64,000 nt of DNA from Eoetvoesia sp035555955 (GCF_035555955.1 NZ_DATMGA010000019.1:1-64000); one strand, 5' to 3'; positions 17,436 through 26,568 are shown, counted from the first letter of the stretch. Notes: a model not told the origin generated them from the sequence alone. A program made the numbers and translations.

Positions 17436-18326
17436 ATGAATAGCGCTATTTCAGCAACTTCCAGCGGTCTGTTTGAACTGGGCGGCGATTTGCCCGTCCA
17501 CCGCCTTGGCTTTGGAGCCATGCGCATTACCGGCAAAGGCATATGGGGCGAGCCCGCCGACCGTCCCGAGGCGTTGCGCACGCTGAAGGCCCTGCCGGGG
17601 CTGGGCGTGAATTTCATCGATACCGCCGACAGCTATGGCCCGTATGTCAGCGAAGACCTGATCCGCGAGGCCTTGCGTCCGTATACCGGCCTTGTCGTGG
17701 CGACCAAGGGCGGGCTGACTCGCCATGGCCCCGATATCTGGGCGCCGCTGGGCAGGCCTGAGTACTTGCGCCAGTGCGTGTTGATGAGCTTGCGCCGTCT
17801 TGGGCTCGAGCGGATCGACCTCTGGCAACTGCACCGGGTCGATGCCAAGGTGCCGCGCGACGAGCAGTTCGACTGCATTGCGCAGATGCAAAAGGAAGGC
17901 CTTATCCGCCATGCGGGCCTGAGCGAGGTGGGCGTTGACGACATCCAGGCGGCATCCGCGCATTTCAAGGTCGCCACGGTGCAAAACCGCTACAACCTCA
18001 TCGACCGCAGCAGCGAGGCCGTGCTGGACTATTGCGAGCAGCAGGGCATAGGCTTCATCCCCTGGCACCCGCTGGCGGCGGGCGCCCTGGCCAAACCGGG
18101 GTCGCTGCTGGACGGCATTGCCAAAAAGCGGGGTGCTTCCGCCAGCCAGGCGGCGCTGGCCTGGGTGCTCAAGCGCAGTCCGGTCGTCCTGCCTATTCCG
18201 GGCACCTCCAGCTTGGCCCATCTGCAGGAAAACATTGCCGCCGCGGGCATGGCGCTGACGGACGGCGAGTTCGCCGCGCTGGATGCCGAGGGCAAAAAGG
18301 AATTCGAGCGTACACATGCTGCCTAG
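17436..18326 (+). CDS. Aldo/keto reductase
   Basis: A 296-residue TIM-barrel oxidoreductase. The catalytic tetrad is visible: Asp62 and Tyr67 (IDTADSYG), Lys91 (VATKGG) and His133 (LWQLHRVD). The C-terminal PIPGTSSLAHLQENIAA segment is the usual NADP-binding end. The start at 17436 follows a GGAG-like site and removes an implausible upstream extension. It is divergent from the aldehyde dehydrogenase and upstream of an MFS gene (61 bases), so it may reduce or oxidise a related carbonyl compound. Substrate not known. Confidence 0.9.
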   Translation: MNSAISATSSGLFELGGDLPVHRLGFGAMRITGKGIWGEPADRPEALRTLKALPGLGVNFIDTADSYGPYVSEDLIREALRPYTGLVVATKGGLTRHGPDIWAPLGRPEYLRQCVLMSLRRLGLERIDLWQLHRVDAKVPRDEQFDCIAQMQKEGLIRHAGLSEVGVDDIQAASAHFKVATVQNRYNLIDRSSEAVLDYCEQQGIGFIPWHPLAAGALAKPGSLLDGIAKKRGASASQAALAWVLKRSPVVLPIPGTSSLAHLQENIAAAGMALTDGEFAALDAEGKKEFERTHAA

Positions 18327-18387
18327 CGCCGGTTGCGCTCCCTGCATGGGGCATATAATTACGCCTTGTGCTTAATGGGATGTGTAC

Positions 18388-19602
18388 ATGACAGTTGCGA
18401 CGCCGGGCAGGCTTGATCGCTGGGGCGGTTTTATTGCAGTGGCGGTGGCGTTAAGCCTGTGTTTTTCGGTCAGCTCACTGCCCACGCCCTTGTATCCGCT
18501 GTACCAGACCGCCTGGAACATTCCTCCCAGCGCGTTGAGCTACATTTTCACTGCCTACATGGTGGGCGTGCTGCCTTCGCTGATCTGCTTCGGGCGCCTG
18601 TCCGATGCCTTGGGCCGGTTCCGCGTCGTCCTCACCTCGCTGTCGCTGCTCATGGTGGGCCTGTTCCTTTCCGCCATCGCCCCGGGCGTCGGGGTGCTGA
18701 TCGTTGCGCGTTTCATCATTGGATTCGGCAACGGCCTGCTGACCACGGCCAGCGCCGTAGCCCTGGCCGAAGCCCACCCGCAACGCGACAGGCACGTGGC
18801 ATCGGTGATCACGTCGATGGGCATAAGCGTGGCTTTCGGGCTGGGCCCGGTGGTTGGCGGCGCGCTGGCCCAGACAGGAGTAGCGCCCCTGGTTCTGCCC
18901 TACCTCGTGATCTTCGTGGCCGCGGGCTGCAATATCGCCCTGGCCGTGCGCTACCGGGCCCACTTGCTGGGGCCTTTCGGCACGCGAGCGCCGCTTTCCA
19001 TCCGGCCCCAGCTGGCGCTGCCCAATCGTCCCAAGCGCCCCACGTTCTTCCTGGCCTGCGGCGCGGGCTTCGCCACTTTTGCCGTCGGCAGCCTGTTCGC
19101 CTCGATGGTGCCGTCCTTGTTGCGCGAGGTCCTGCCCTGGAAGGGGCCGCTGGTGGTGGGGGCGGCTTTTTTCCTGATGGCTCTGGCGTGCACCGTCATC
19201 CAGTTGACCCAGCGCAATATCGCGCCGTTCAAGGGCATGGTGCTGGGCATGCTGGGGTTTGCGGCGGCGGTCACGCTGCTTTCCGTGGGCGTGGCAACGC
19301 ATGATGTCGCCGTGCTGGCGGTCGGCATGATTGCCGGAGGCGTGGGCCAGGGATTTTCGTTCATGAGTTCGGCCGTGATCGCGGGCATCAGTGTCGACGA
19401 AAACCGGCGCACCGCCAATATGTCCACGTATTTCCTGTGTGCCTATATCGGAGCCACCGCGCCCATCGTGGCGGTAGGCTTGCTGGCCGACCGCGTGGGC
19501 CTGCAAATGGCCATTTACGTATATGCCGTGCTCATCGGCTGCCTGCTGCTGTTGCTGGGAGCGTTGGCCGGACGCCGCCATGCGCGGCGAAACCCGGCAT
19601 GA
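18388..19602 (+). CDS. MFS transporter (12-TM)
   Basis: A 404-residue major facilitator. Helix 1 ends with LPTPLYPLYQ and the helix 2-3 loop reads CFGRLSDALGRFRVV, like sugar/drug exporters of the YdhP-DHA1 style. A GTG at 18382 is possible, but GGGA (18377-18380) is better placed for the ATG at 18388. It follows the aldo/keto reductase on the same strand. It resembles the transporter at 49937 in length and in the APTPLYSIYREHW helix-1 motif. The substrate is unknown. Confidence 0.85.
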   Translation: MTVATPGRLDRWGGFIAVAVALSLCFSVSSLPTPLYPLYQTAWNIPPSALSYIFTAYMVGVLPSLICFGRLSDALGRFRVVLTSLSLLMVGLFLSAIAPGVGVLIVARFIIGFGNGLLTTASAVALAEAHPQRDRHVASVITSMGISVAFGLGPVVGGALAQTGVAPLVLPYLVIFVAAGCNIALAVRYRAHLLGPFGTRAPLSIRPQLALPNRPKRPTFFLACGAGFATFAVGSLFASMVPSLLREVLPWKGPLVVGAAFFLMALACTVIQLTQRNIAPFKGMVLGMLGFAAAVTLLSVGVATHDVAVLAVGMIAGGVGQGFSFMSSAVIAGISVDENRRTANMSTYFLCAYIGATAPIVAVGLLADRVGLQMAIYVYAVLIGCLLLLLGALAGRRHARRNPA

Positions 19603-19754
19603 GCTGTCTCGGCGCACGCTCGGCCGCTCTTGATGGGATTGCCGGAAGAAAGGGTGTGTTGGTGAAAAATAATTGCGCGTTGATGAAAGTTAAGGGATTT
19701 TTGATGGATGGCATGGCTGGGTGAATCCGTAACCTAGGGTTTCCACTTATTATT

Positions 19755-19777
19755 TTTTTGTGCGAAAATCTCAAAAA
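19755..19777. promoter_or_regulatory. AT-rich promoter region with inverted repeat, upstream of the orotate-type operon
   Basis: TTTTTG (19755-19760) and CAAAAA (19772-19777) form an inverted repeat with an 11-base spacer in a strikingly AT-rich segment (about 19740-19805) of a GC-rich window. It lies about 100 bases before the first operon gene. It is a candidate site for the XRE regulator encoded at the operon end, by position only. Confidence 0.4.
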
Positions 19778-19875
19778 TAAGATTAAGATCGAAATATATA
19801 CAAAGCTGTTCCGGAAGTCTCTGTCTGCCGGGCGTGCGGCGGGTAAACAAGCATCTATCACAGGAGCGATAAAAA

Positions 19876-21117
19876 GTGGAAGCTAGAACAACTTCGGCGG
19901 CGAGCGTGTCCGCCAACCCGGACAAGGTCACCAGCTACGGCTGGAAAGCACTGGCGGGCTCCACCCTTGGCTATGCCATGGATGGTTTCGATCTGCTGAT
20001 CCTCGGCTTCATGCTGTCGGCCATTTCGGCCGAACTGCATCTGGGGCCGGGCCAGGCGGGCTCGCTGGTTACCTGGACCCTCATCGGCGCCGTTGCCGGC
20101 GGCCTCATCTTCGGCGCGCTTAGCGACTACTACGGCCGGGTGCGGGTTCTGACCTGGACCATCGTCCTGTTCGCGGTATTCACGGGCTTGTGCGCGTTCG
20201 CGCAGGGCTACTGGGATCTGCTGGTGTACCGCACCATCGCCGGTATAGGCCTGGGCGGCGAGTTCGGTATCGGCATGGCGCTGGCCGCCGAAGCCTGGCC
20301 CGCCAAGCATCGCGGCCGCGTGTCGTCCTATGTGGCCCTGGGCTGGCAGGCCGGGGTGCTGGCCGCCGCCATCGCCACCCCGCTGCTGCTGCCGCATATC
20401 GGCTGGCGCGGCATGTTCATCGTGGGCGTCATTCCCGCGCTGGTTGCCTGGTTTGTCCGCAGCCGCCTGCACGAGCCCGAAGTCTTCGTGCGCAGCGCCC
20501 AGAAAAAAGGCAATAGCCGGGCGTTCAAGCTGCTGGTCAAAGATGCCAAGACCACCAAGGTCAGTATCGGCATCGCCATTCTGTGCTCGGTGCAGAACTT
20601 CGGCTACTACGGCATCATGATCTGGATGCCCAGCTACCTGGCCAAGCAAATGGGTTTCAACCTGACCAAGTCGGCGGTCTGGACATCGGTAACCATCATC
20701 GGCATGGCCATCGGCATCTGGGTATTCGGCCAACTGGCCGACCGCATCGGCCGCAAGCCCAGCTTCCTGCTGTTCCAGGCCGGTGCGGTCATCATGGTGC
20801 TGGTCTACTCGCGCCTTACCGACCCCATCACCATGCTGTGGTGCGGCGCCTTGATGGGCGTGTTCGTGAACGGCATGCTGGGCGGCTACGGCGCATTGAT
20901 GTCCGAAGCCTATCCCACCGAAGCGCGCGGCACGGCGCAGAATACGCTGTTCAATATCGGCCGGGCCGTCGGCGGCTTCGGACCGGTAGTCGTGGGCGGC
21001 CTGGCTGCGGCGTACTCGTTCCACACGGCCATCGCCCTGCTGGCCGCCATCTATGTCATCGACATGATTGCAACCATATTCCTGATTCCCGAACTCAAGG
21101 GCGTGGAACTGGAGTAA
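19876..21117 (+). CDS. MFS transporter, AAHS/MHS-like organic acid:H+ symporter
   Basis: A 413-residue, 12-helix carrier. Helix 1 has GYAMDGFDLLILGFML, with the DGFD motif of the aromatic acid:H+ symporter and sialate/benzoate groups, and the loop 2-3 motif GALSDYYGRVRVL follows. It starts with GTG at 19876, backed by AGGAG at 19862-19866. It is the first gene of an operon with PyrK/PyrD-like, carbamoyl hydrolase, aspartase and PyrE-like genes. By context it should bring in the operon substrate, for which orotate or a ureido acid is the best guess; the family itself takes up weak organic acids. Confidence 0.85.
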   Translation: MEARTTSAASVSANPDKVTSYGWKALAGSTLGYAMDGFDLLILGFMLSAISAELHLGPGQAGSLVTWTLIGAVAGGLIFGALSDYYGRVRVLTWTIVLFAVFTGLCAFAQGYWDLLVYRTIAGIGLGGEFGIGMALAAEAWPAKHRGRVSSYVALGWQAGVLAAAIATPLLLPHIGWRGMFIVGVIPALVAWFVRSRLHEPEVFVRSAQKKGNSRAFKLLVKDAKTTKVSIGIAILCSVQNFGYYGIMIWMPSYLAKQMGFNLTKSAVWTSVTIIGMAIGIWVFGQLADRIGRKPSFLLFQAGAVIMVLVYSRLTDPITMLWCGALMGVFVNGMLGGYGALMSEAYPTEARGTAQNTLFNIGRAVGGFGPVVVGGLAAAYSFHTAIALLAAIYVIDMIATIFLIPELKGVELE

Positions 21118-21145
21118 AGCGGTCTTGTCCAATCTCGGAGGGCTG

Positions 21146-21163
21146 GGGCCTGTCAACAGGCCC
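21146..21163. repeat. Hairpin GGGCCTG-TCAA-CAGGCCC in the operon spacer
   Basis: A perfect 7-base stem with a four-base loop between the transporter and PyrK-like genes. The ACAGGCCC core recurs before the hydrolase (23012-23019 region) and aspartase (24360-24367 region) genes. It could partly terminate or process the message and so set different levels for upstream and downstream genes. Confidence 0.45.
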
Positions 21164-21203
21164 GGCGCCTTCCGGCGGCTGTATTTTTGAGTGAGGAAAC
21201 TCC

Positions 21204-22052
21204 ATGACCGATAAGGCTTGTTTTCATCGGAACGCGGAGAACGTGGCATCCCATCGGTGTGAGGTAGTCGAGCATCGCTGGGTGAATGATAGATACAAGT
21301 ATTTGCGCCTTTCGGCGCAGTCCGACCTGGCGGGGGCAACCCGTCCAGGCCAGTTTTATCAGCTTAAGTGCCCGGTTACCGATACGCAGCAGCCGTTCCT
21401 GCTGCGCCCCATGAGCGTCTATGGGGTCGGGCCCGAACCCGGCACCATCGAATTCCTGTACAACGTCACGGGTGTTGGCACCCTGGCCATGTCCTCCCTT
21501 GGGGTGGGCGATTTCATGGAAATCGTCGGCCCGCTGGGCAACACCTTCGTCCTGGAACCCCAGTTCAAGCGCATCCTGGTGCTGGCGCGCGGCGTCGGGC
21601 TGGCCACCATGGCCCCGCTGCTGCAATACGCGGCCGGCGCGGGCATCGAGATCACCGCCATCATGTCGGCCCGCGAGCCCAAGGACCTGATGCGCGACGA
21701 ATTCCTGCGGGGCGTGCCTGCCCAGGTGCATTGCGTCTACGACAGCGACGGCACGTCGTCGGTCGAGGCCGTGGAAGCGCTGGTGCGCCGCCTGCTCGAC
21801 GAAAACCCCCACGACGTTGTCTATACCTGCGGTTCGCATCGGCTGCTCATGCTGCTGCAGCGCGTGCTGCAGGACTACCCGCAAACGCGGGGCGAGGTGG
21901 CCATGGAACAGCGCATGGCCTGCGGCATGGGCGTGTGCCTGTCCTGTGTCCGCATGTTCGATATCGAGGGCGACAAGCAGTTTCTGCGCGTATGCCGCGA
22001 AGGTCCGGTGTTTTCCATACGCGACGTGGTCGGGGAGGTGGAGTTTGGCTAA
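21204..22052 (+). CDS. PyrK-like ferredoxin-reductase/2Fe-2S electron-transfer subunit of dihydroorotate dehydrogenase
   Basis: A 282-residue protein with a ferredoxin-reductase-like FAD domain (FLLRPMSVYG for FAD), an NAD-binding domain and a C-terminal [2Fe-2S] site. The cysteines Cys240, Cys245, Cys248 and Cys264 (C-x4-C-x2-C-x15-C) match PyrK. In PyrK-PyrD (type 1B) enzymes it passes electrons between NAD(H) and the PyrD flavin. The nucleotide-binding loop reads ARGVGLATMAPL instead of the common GGGIG form, so it is a diverged member. It overlaps the PyrD-like gene by eight bases, as expected for subunits of one complex. Confidence 0.88.
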   Translation: MTDKACFHRNAENVASHRCEVVEHRWVNDRYKYLRLSAQSDLAGATRPGQFYQLKCPVTDTQQPFLLRPMSVYGVGPEPGTIEFLYNVTGVGTLAMSSLGVGDFMEIVGPLGNTFVLEPQFKRILVLARGVGLATMAPLLQYAAGAGIEITAIMSAREPKDLMRDEFLRGVPAQVHCVYDSDGTSSVEAVEALVRRLLDENPHDVVYTCGSHRLLMLLQRVLQDYPQTRGEVAMEQRMACGMGVCLSCVRMFDIEGDKQFLRVCREGPVFSIRDVVGEVEFG

Positions 22053-22995
22053 TCTTAAAGTCAGGGTGGGCGATTTGTGCCTGCGCAACCCCGTCATGCC
22101 CGCGTCGGGATGTTTTGCCATCGAATACAGCGAGGCGCTGGATTTCGGCAATCTGGGCGCCCTGGTCATCAAAAGCGTTTCCCCCAAGAGCCGCGCCGGC
22201 AACCCCACGCCGCGCGTGGCGGAAACTCCTAGCGGCATGCTCAATTCCATCGGCATTCCCAGCAAGGGGCTGGATTACTACCGCAGCAAGGTGTTGCCGC
22301 CCTATACCAAATTCGGCACTCCGGTGGTCGTGTCCATTTCGGCCGATACGGTCGACGAATTCGCCGAGGCCGTCGCCACCATGTCGCTGCCCGAGGTGGC
22401 GGTGATCGAAGCCAATATTTCCTGCCCCAACCTCGAAGCGGACGGCATGGCCTTCGCCATGGACGTGGATTCCACCTACAAGGTGGTCAGCGCCATCCGC
22501 CGCAACACCCATCACCCGTTCTGGGCCAAGCTTACACCCAATGCCTCGAATGTGGCGGCGGTGGCCAAGGCCGCCGAGGAAGCGGGCGCCGACGCCATCG
22601 TCATGGGCAACACCGTGCTGGGCATGTCGATCGACGTGCGCACACGCAAGCCCAAGCTGGGCAACGTCATGGGCGGCCTGTCGGGTCCGGCCATCAAGCC
22701 GATCGCCGTGCGGATGGTGCATCAGTGCTATCGCAGCGTGCGCATTCCCATCATCGGCTGCGGCGGCATCCGCACGGCCGAGGACGTGGTGGAATTCATG
22801 CTGGCCGGCGCCAGCGCGGTTCAGGTCGGCACGGCGTCGTTCATCGACCCGGGCATCATGCAGAAGATCATCGACGGCCTGCATGATTTATGCCGGGAAA
22901 TGGGCGTCGAGGACATCCACGCCTTGACCGGCCAGGTCAAGCTGGATCGCCAGTTGTCGGATCGCTGGCTGCGTTTCGCCCAGCAGTCGGGTTAG
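22045..22995 (+). CDS. Dihydroorotate dehydrogenase, class 1 (PyrD-like)
   Basis: A 316-residue TIM-barrel flavoprotein. The catalytic base is Cys127 (ANISCPN), as in class 1B. Residues that hold orotate in class-1 enzymes are all present: Asn67 (LNSIG), Asn124 and Asn129 (around NISCPN) and Asn189 (MGNTVLG). FMN-binding Lys43 and Lys162 are also present. It starts with TTG at 22045, inside the PyrK-like gene, behind GGGGAGG (22032-22038). With the upstream subunit it should interconvert dihydroorotate and orotate using NAD(H). In this catabolic setting the reductive direction (orotate to dihydroorotate) is likely. Dihydropyrimidine dehydrogenase activity is the alternative. Confidence 0.88.
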   Translation: MANLKVRVGDLCLRNPVMPASGCFAIEYSEALDFGNLGALVIKSVSPKSRAGNPTPRVAETPSGMLNSIGIPSKGLDYYRSKVLPPYTKFGTPVVVSISADTVDEFAEAVATMSLPEVAVIEANISCPNLEADGMAFAMDVDSTYKVVSAIRRNTHHPFWAKLTPNASNVAAVAKAAEEAGADAIVMGNTVLGMSIDVRTRKPKLGNVMGGLSGPAIKPIAVRMVHQCYRSVRIPIIGCGGIRTAEDVVEFMLAGASAVQVGTASFIDPGIMQKIIDGLHDLCREMGVEDIHALTGQVKLDRQLSDRWLRFAQQSG

Positions 22996-23033
22996 GTTTT
23001 TTGGTTTCAACAGGCCCCAGGGAGGCGGCCATC

Positions 23034-24329
23034 ATGAATCTTCTCCAGTTCCGGTCTCTGGCGGAAAAAATCTTCGCAGATATACGCGAATTGACGTTCG
23101 ACGGCGTGGGCGTCACGCGTGAAAGCTTTGGCAAGGGCGAGTCCGCCGCCGGCGACTACCTGCGCGATCTGGCGCTTTCCGAAGGGCTGGAGGTCGAGGC
23201 CGACCGCGCCGCCAACCTGGTGTTCCGCCGTCCCGGCACCAAGGCCGCCAGCGCCGTGGCATGGGTGGGCTCGCATATCGACTCGGTGCCGCAGGGCGGC
23301 AATTACGATGGCCTGGCCGGGGTCGTGGCGGGGCTGCTGTGCCTCATTGCGCGCCAGCGCGAAGGCCGCAGCGACCCCTTGCCATTGGAAACCGTGGCTT
23401 TCCGGGGCGAAGAAAGCGCCTGGTTCGGCAAGGCCTACATGGGCTCCAGCGCCTTGCTGGGCAAGCTTAGCGAGGCCGACCTGGCCCTGACCCAGCGCGC
23501 CACGGGCGCCACGCTGGCCGAGTACATGGAAAAGGCCGGGGCCGACGTGGCCGCGGTGCGCGCTGGCGAGGTGCTGTTCGACACCGCCCGCGTCAAGGCC
23601 TATCTGGAAGTGCACATCGAGCAGGGCCCGGTCATGGTGGCGCGCGAGCTGCCCCTGGCCGTGGTTTCGGGCATACGCGGCAATATCCGCCACAATCATG
23701 TGGTTTGCCTGGGCGACGCCCAGCATTCGGGCGTGGTGCCGCGCTGGCTGCGCCACGACGCCATGTTCGCGGTGGCCGACCTCATCATGCGCCTGGACGA
23801 GCACTGGCGCGTTCTGCTCGAGCGGGGCACCGACCTGGTGGTGACCGCCGGCGTGGTCAACACCGATCCGGCCGAGCATTCCATTTCCCGCATTCCGGGG
23901 CGAGTAAACTTCAGTATTGAGGCCCGTAGCAAAAGCACCGATACGCTGGAGGCGTTCTATCAGCTGATGCGCGCCGAGTGCACGGCAATCAGCCGAGAGC
24001 GCGGCGTGCGCTTCGAGTTCGACCGCCGCCTGCTCAGCGAGCCGGCGACCATGGACGACGGCATCTGCAAGGTGCTGTCGAACGCCTGCTCCCAAGAGAA
24101 TATTCCTTTCGAGGTGATTCCCAGCGGGGCCGGCCACGATGCGTCGCTGTTCGCCAATGCCGGCATTCCAAGCGGCATGCTGTTTGTGCGCAACCAGAAC
24201 GGGTCTCATAATCCCCAGGAAGCCATGGAGATCGATGACTTCATGCTGGGCGTTCAAGTTTTGAGCGACGCGCTCGACGAACTGCCGCAGGCCAAGGCGG
24301 TGGCCTCCTCCAGTGCGAAAGACGGATAG
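23034..24329 (+). CDS. M20-family Zn hydrolase, N-carbamoyl-L-amino acid amidohydrolase type
   Basis: A 431-residue enzyme of the carbamoylase/allantoate amidohydrolase group. Metal ligands visible are His81 (GSHIDSV), Asp92 (GGNYDG), Glu127 (RGEESAWFG), His194 (HIEQGP) and His392 (NGSHNPQE). The group cleaves ureido acids to amino acid, CO2 and ammonia. GGAGG at 23021-23025 sets the start at 23034. Between a dihydroorotate dehydrogenase and an aspartase, the fitting reaction is N-carbamoyl-L-aspartate to L-aspartate (ureidosuccinase). The family alone does not prove this; other ureido acids remain possible. Confidence 0.88.
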   Translation: MNLLQFRSLAEKIFADIRELTFDGVGVTRESFGKGESAAGDYLRDLALSEGLEVEADRAANLVFRRPGTKAASAVAWVGSHIDSVPQGGNYDGLAGVVAGLLCLIARQREGRSDPLPLETVAFRGEESAWFGKAYMGSSALLGKLSEADLALTQRATGATLAEYMEKAGADVAAVRAGEVLFDTARVKAYLEVHIEQGPVMVARELPLAVVSGIRGNIRHNHVVCLGDAQHSGVVPRWLRHDAMFAVADLIMRLDEHWRVLLERGTDLVVTAGVVNTDPAEHSISRIPGRVNFSIEARSKSTDTLEAFYQLMRAECTAISRERGVRFEFDRRLLSEPATMDDGICKVLSNACSQENIPFEVIPSGAGHDASLFANAGIPSGMLFVRNQNGSHNPQEAMEIDDFMLGVQVLSDALDELPQAKAVASSSAKDG

Positions 24330-24386
24330 GGCCGGTGGGTACGGCTCTTTTCAGTATTGACAGGCCCTAATCGGACAAGAGGATAT

Positions 24387-25835
24387 ATGAAGCTGTTTCG
24401 TACCGAACACGATTTACTCGGAAACCGCGAGGTTCCCGCCGATGTTTATTACGGGGTGCACACACTAAGAGCCAAAGAGAACTTCCAGATTTCCGGCATT
24501 CCGGTATCGGCGTATCCGCAACTGGTGTTCGCGCTGGCCGCCGTGAAAGAGGCCGCGGCCGAGGCCAACTACGGGTTGGGACTGCTGCCGGTCGACAAAT
24601 ACAAGGCCATTGTGGCGGCCTGCGAGGAAATCCGCCAGGGCGCCCTGGAAGACCAGTTCGTGGTCGACGTCATCCAGGGCGGGGCGGGGACCTCCACCAA
24701 CATGAACGCCAACGAGGTCATTTGCAACCGCGCGCTGGAAATCATGGGCCATCAGCGCGGCGAATACCAGTTCCTGCATCCGAACGAGGATGTGAACATG
24801 GCGCAAAGCACCAACGATGTGTATCCCACGGCCATACGCATTGCCACCTGCCTGGGCATTCATCGCCTGCTGGAAGCCATGGAGCATTTGCGTGGCGAAT
24901 TCGCGGCCAAGGCGCTGGAGTTCGCCGACATGCTCAAGATAGGCCGCACGCAGCTGCAGGACGCCGTGCCCATGACACTGGGGCAGGAATTCTCTACCTA
25001 CGCGCTGATGCTGGAAGAAGACATGTCCCGCCTGCGCGAAGCCGAATTGCTCATCCACGAAATCAATCTTGGCGCAACGGCCATCGGCACCGGCATCACC
25101 GCCCACCCCGCCTACGCGGCCAAGGCGCTGGAAGCCCTGAAGCGCATTACGGGCATCGAGCTGATCACGGCGCCGAACCTGATCGAGGCCACGCAGGACT
25201 GCGGCGCCTTTGTGCAATTGTCGGGGGTGCTCAAGCGCATTGCCGTCAAGCTGTCCAAGATCTGCAACGACTTGCGCCTGCTTTCCAGCGGCCCGCGCGC
25301 CGGCTTCGGCGAAATCAACCTGCCGCCCATGCAGGCCGGCTCGTCGATCATGCCGGGCAAGGTCAACCCCGTTATTCCCGAAGTGGTCAACCAGATAGCC
25401 TTCGAAGTGTTCGGCAACGACCTGACCGTCACCTTCGCCGCCGAGGGCGGGCAATTGCAGCTCAACGCCTTCGAGCCCATCATCACCCACGCGCTGTTCC
25501 GCAGTTTCAAGTACTTGACCAGCGGCTGCTATACCCTGGCCGACTTGTGTATCAAGGGAATCACGGCCAATCGCGAGAAGCTGCTTTCCAATATGGAAAA
25601 CTCGATTTCCCTGGTCACGGCCTTGAACCCCTACATCGGCTACGAAGCGGCAACTTCGGTGGCGGCCGAGGCCTATGCCAAGGGGACGAGCGTGCGCGAA
25701 GTGGTGCTGGAGCGCAAGCTGATGACGCCGGTCCAGCTTGACGAGGCTTTGCGCCACGAAGTCCTGACCCAGCCCTGGGCTTACGACAAACATGCCGGTG
25801 CTGCGGCGAGCGCCGCATCCAAGGAGAACTCCTGA
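24387..25835 (+). CDS. aspA: Aspartate ammonia-lyase
   Basis: A 482-residue member of the aspartase/fumarase family. The signature GSSIMPGKVN (residues 318-327) holds the catalytic Ser loop. GRTQLQDAVPMTLGQE has Gln189 where class II fumarases have His, which favours aspartase. It removes ammonia from L-aspartate to give fumarate. Start at 24387 has AAGAGGA just before it. Its place directly after the carbamoyl hydrolase and before the PyrE-like gene supports a route from carbamoyl-aspartate into the TCA cycle. Confidence 0.92.
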   Translation: MKLFRTEHDLLGNREVPADVYYGVHTLRAKENFQISGIPVSAYPQLVFALAAVKEAAAEANYGLGLLPVDKYKAIVAACEEIRQGALEDQFVVDVIQGGAGTSTNMNANEVICNRALEIMGHQRGEYQFLHPNEDVNMAQSTNDVYPTAIRIATCLGIHRLLEAMEHLRGEFAAKALEFADMLKIGRTQLQDAVPMTLGQEFSTYALMLEEDMSRLREAELLIHEINLGATAIGTGITAHPAYAAKALEALKRITGIELITAPNLIEATQDCGAFVQLSGVLKRIAVKLSKICNDLRLLSSGPRAGFGEINLPPMQAGSSIMPGKVNPVIPEVVNQIAFEVFGNDLTVTFAAEGGQLQLNAFEPIITHALFRSFKYLTSGCYTLADLCIKGITANREKLLSNMENSISLVTALNPYIGYEAATSVAAEAYAKGTSVREVVLERKLMTPVQLDEALRHEVLTQPWAYDKHAGAAASAASKENS

Positions 25836-25837
25836 TC

Positions 25838-26521
25838 ATGACAGACGCTTTCTCGCCGAGTGAGTGCGGCCGCGCGGTTGCCGCGGCGCTGTTCGATACG
25901 GGTTGCGTCATGGCGCGCCGGGACGAGCCCTTCCGGCTGCCGTCCGGATGGGCCAGTCCCGTGTACATGGACTGCCGCCGCCTCATTTCCTTTCCCGCCG
26001 TGCGCCGCGACCTGGTCGCCCGGGGTTTGCAATTGCTGCGCGACCAGGGCGCGTTGCAGGATGTCGTCTCGGTAGCCGGCGGCGAGGCCAGCGGCATCGC
26101 GCTGGCGGCCTGGATGGCCGAGGCGCTCGACCTGCCGCTGGAATACGTGCGCAAGAAGCAGGCGGGGCAGACCCGCATCGTGGGCGTGGTCAAGCCGGGC
26201 GACAAGGTGTTGATGGTGGACGACCTGATGGCCGCGGGCCAGTCCAAGGTGGCGTTCTGCAAGGCGCTTGCCGCCGCCGGCGCGGTGGTCGAGGACTTGT
26301 TCGTCGTCTTCGATTACGCGGCGTTTCCCAACCGTCATATCCTGGATGCCCTGAAGCTGCGCGTGCACGCGCTGGCCACCTGGCGCGACGTGCTTGCCGT
26401 GGCGCGCGAGCAGGGCCGCCTGGATGCCGCGGCACTGAAAGAACTGGCCGAATTCCTGGACGATCCGGCGGGGTGGTCGCAGGCCCATGGTGGAATCGCG
26501 GCCTACCATTACGATAAATAA
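25838..26521 (+). CDS. Orotate phosphoribosyltransferase-like protein (PyrE family)
   Basis: A 227-residue type-I phosphoribosyltransferase. The PRPP loop reads VLMVDDLMAAGQS (residues 124-136) and basic RKK (105-107) marks the second PRPP-binding region of orotate enzymes. PyrE joins orotate and PRPP to OMP. The loop is unusual: MAAGQS in place of the common TTGGS. It starts two bases after the aspartase stop. In a breakdown operon it may salvage part of the incoming orotate into UMP, or it may bind orotate as a sensor; both are inference. It is not likely the only PyrE of the cell. Confidence 0.82.
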   Translation: MTDAFSPSECGRAVAAALFDTGCVMARRDEPFRLPSGWASPVYMDCRRLISFPAVRRDLVARGLQLLRDQGALQDVVSVAGGEASGIALAAWMAEALDLPLEYVRKKQAGQTRIVGVVKPGDKVLMVDDLMAAGQSKVAFCKALAAAGAVVEDLFVVFDYAAFPNRHILDALKLRVHALATWRDVLAVAREQGRLDAAALKELAEFLDDPAGWSQAHGGIAAYHYDK

Positions 26522-26568
26522 GCGGACTGGCGCCTATGCGGTCGAACAAGAAAGAAAGGTAAGGGAAA

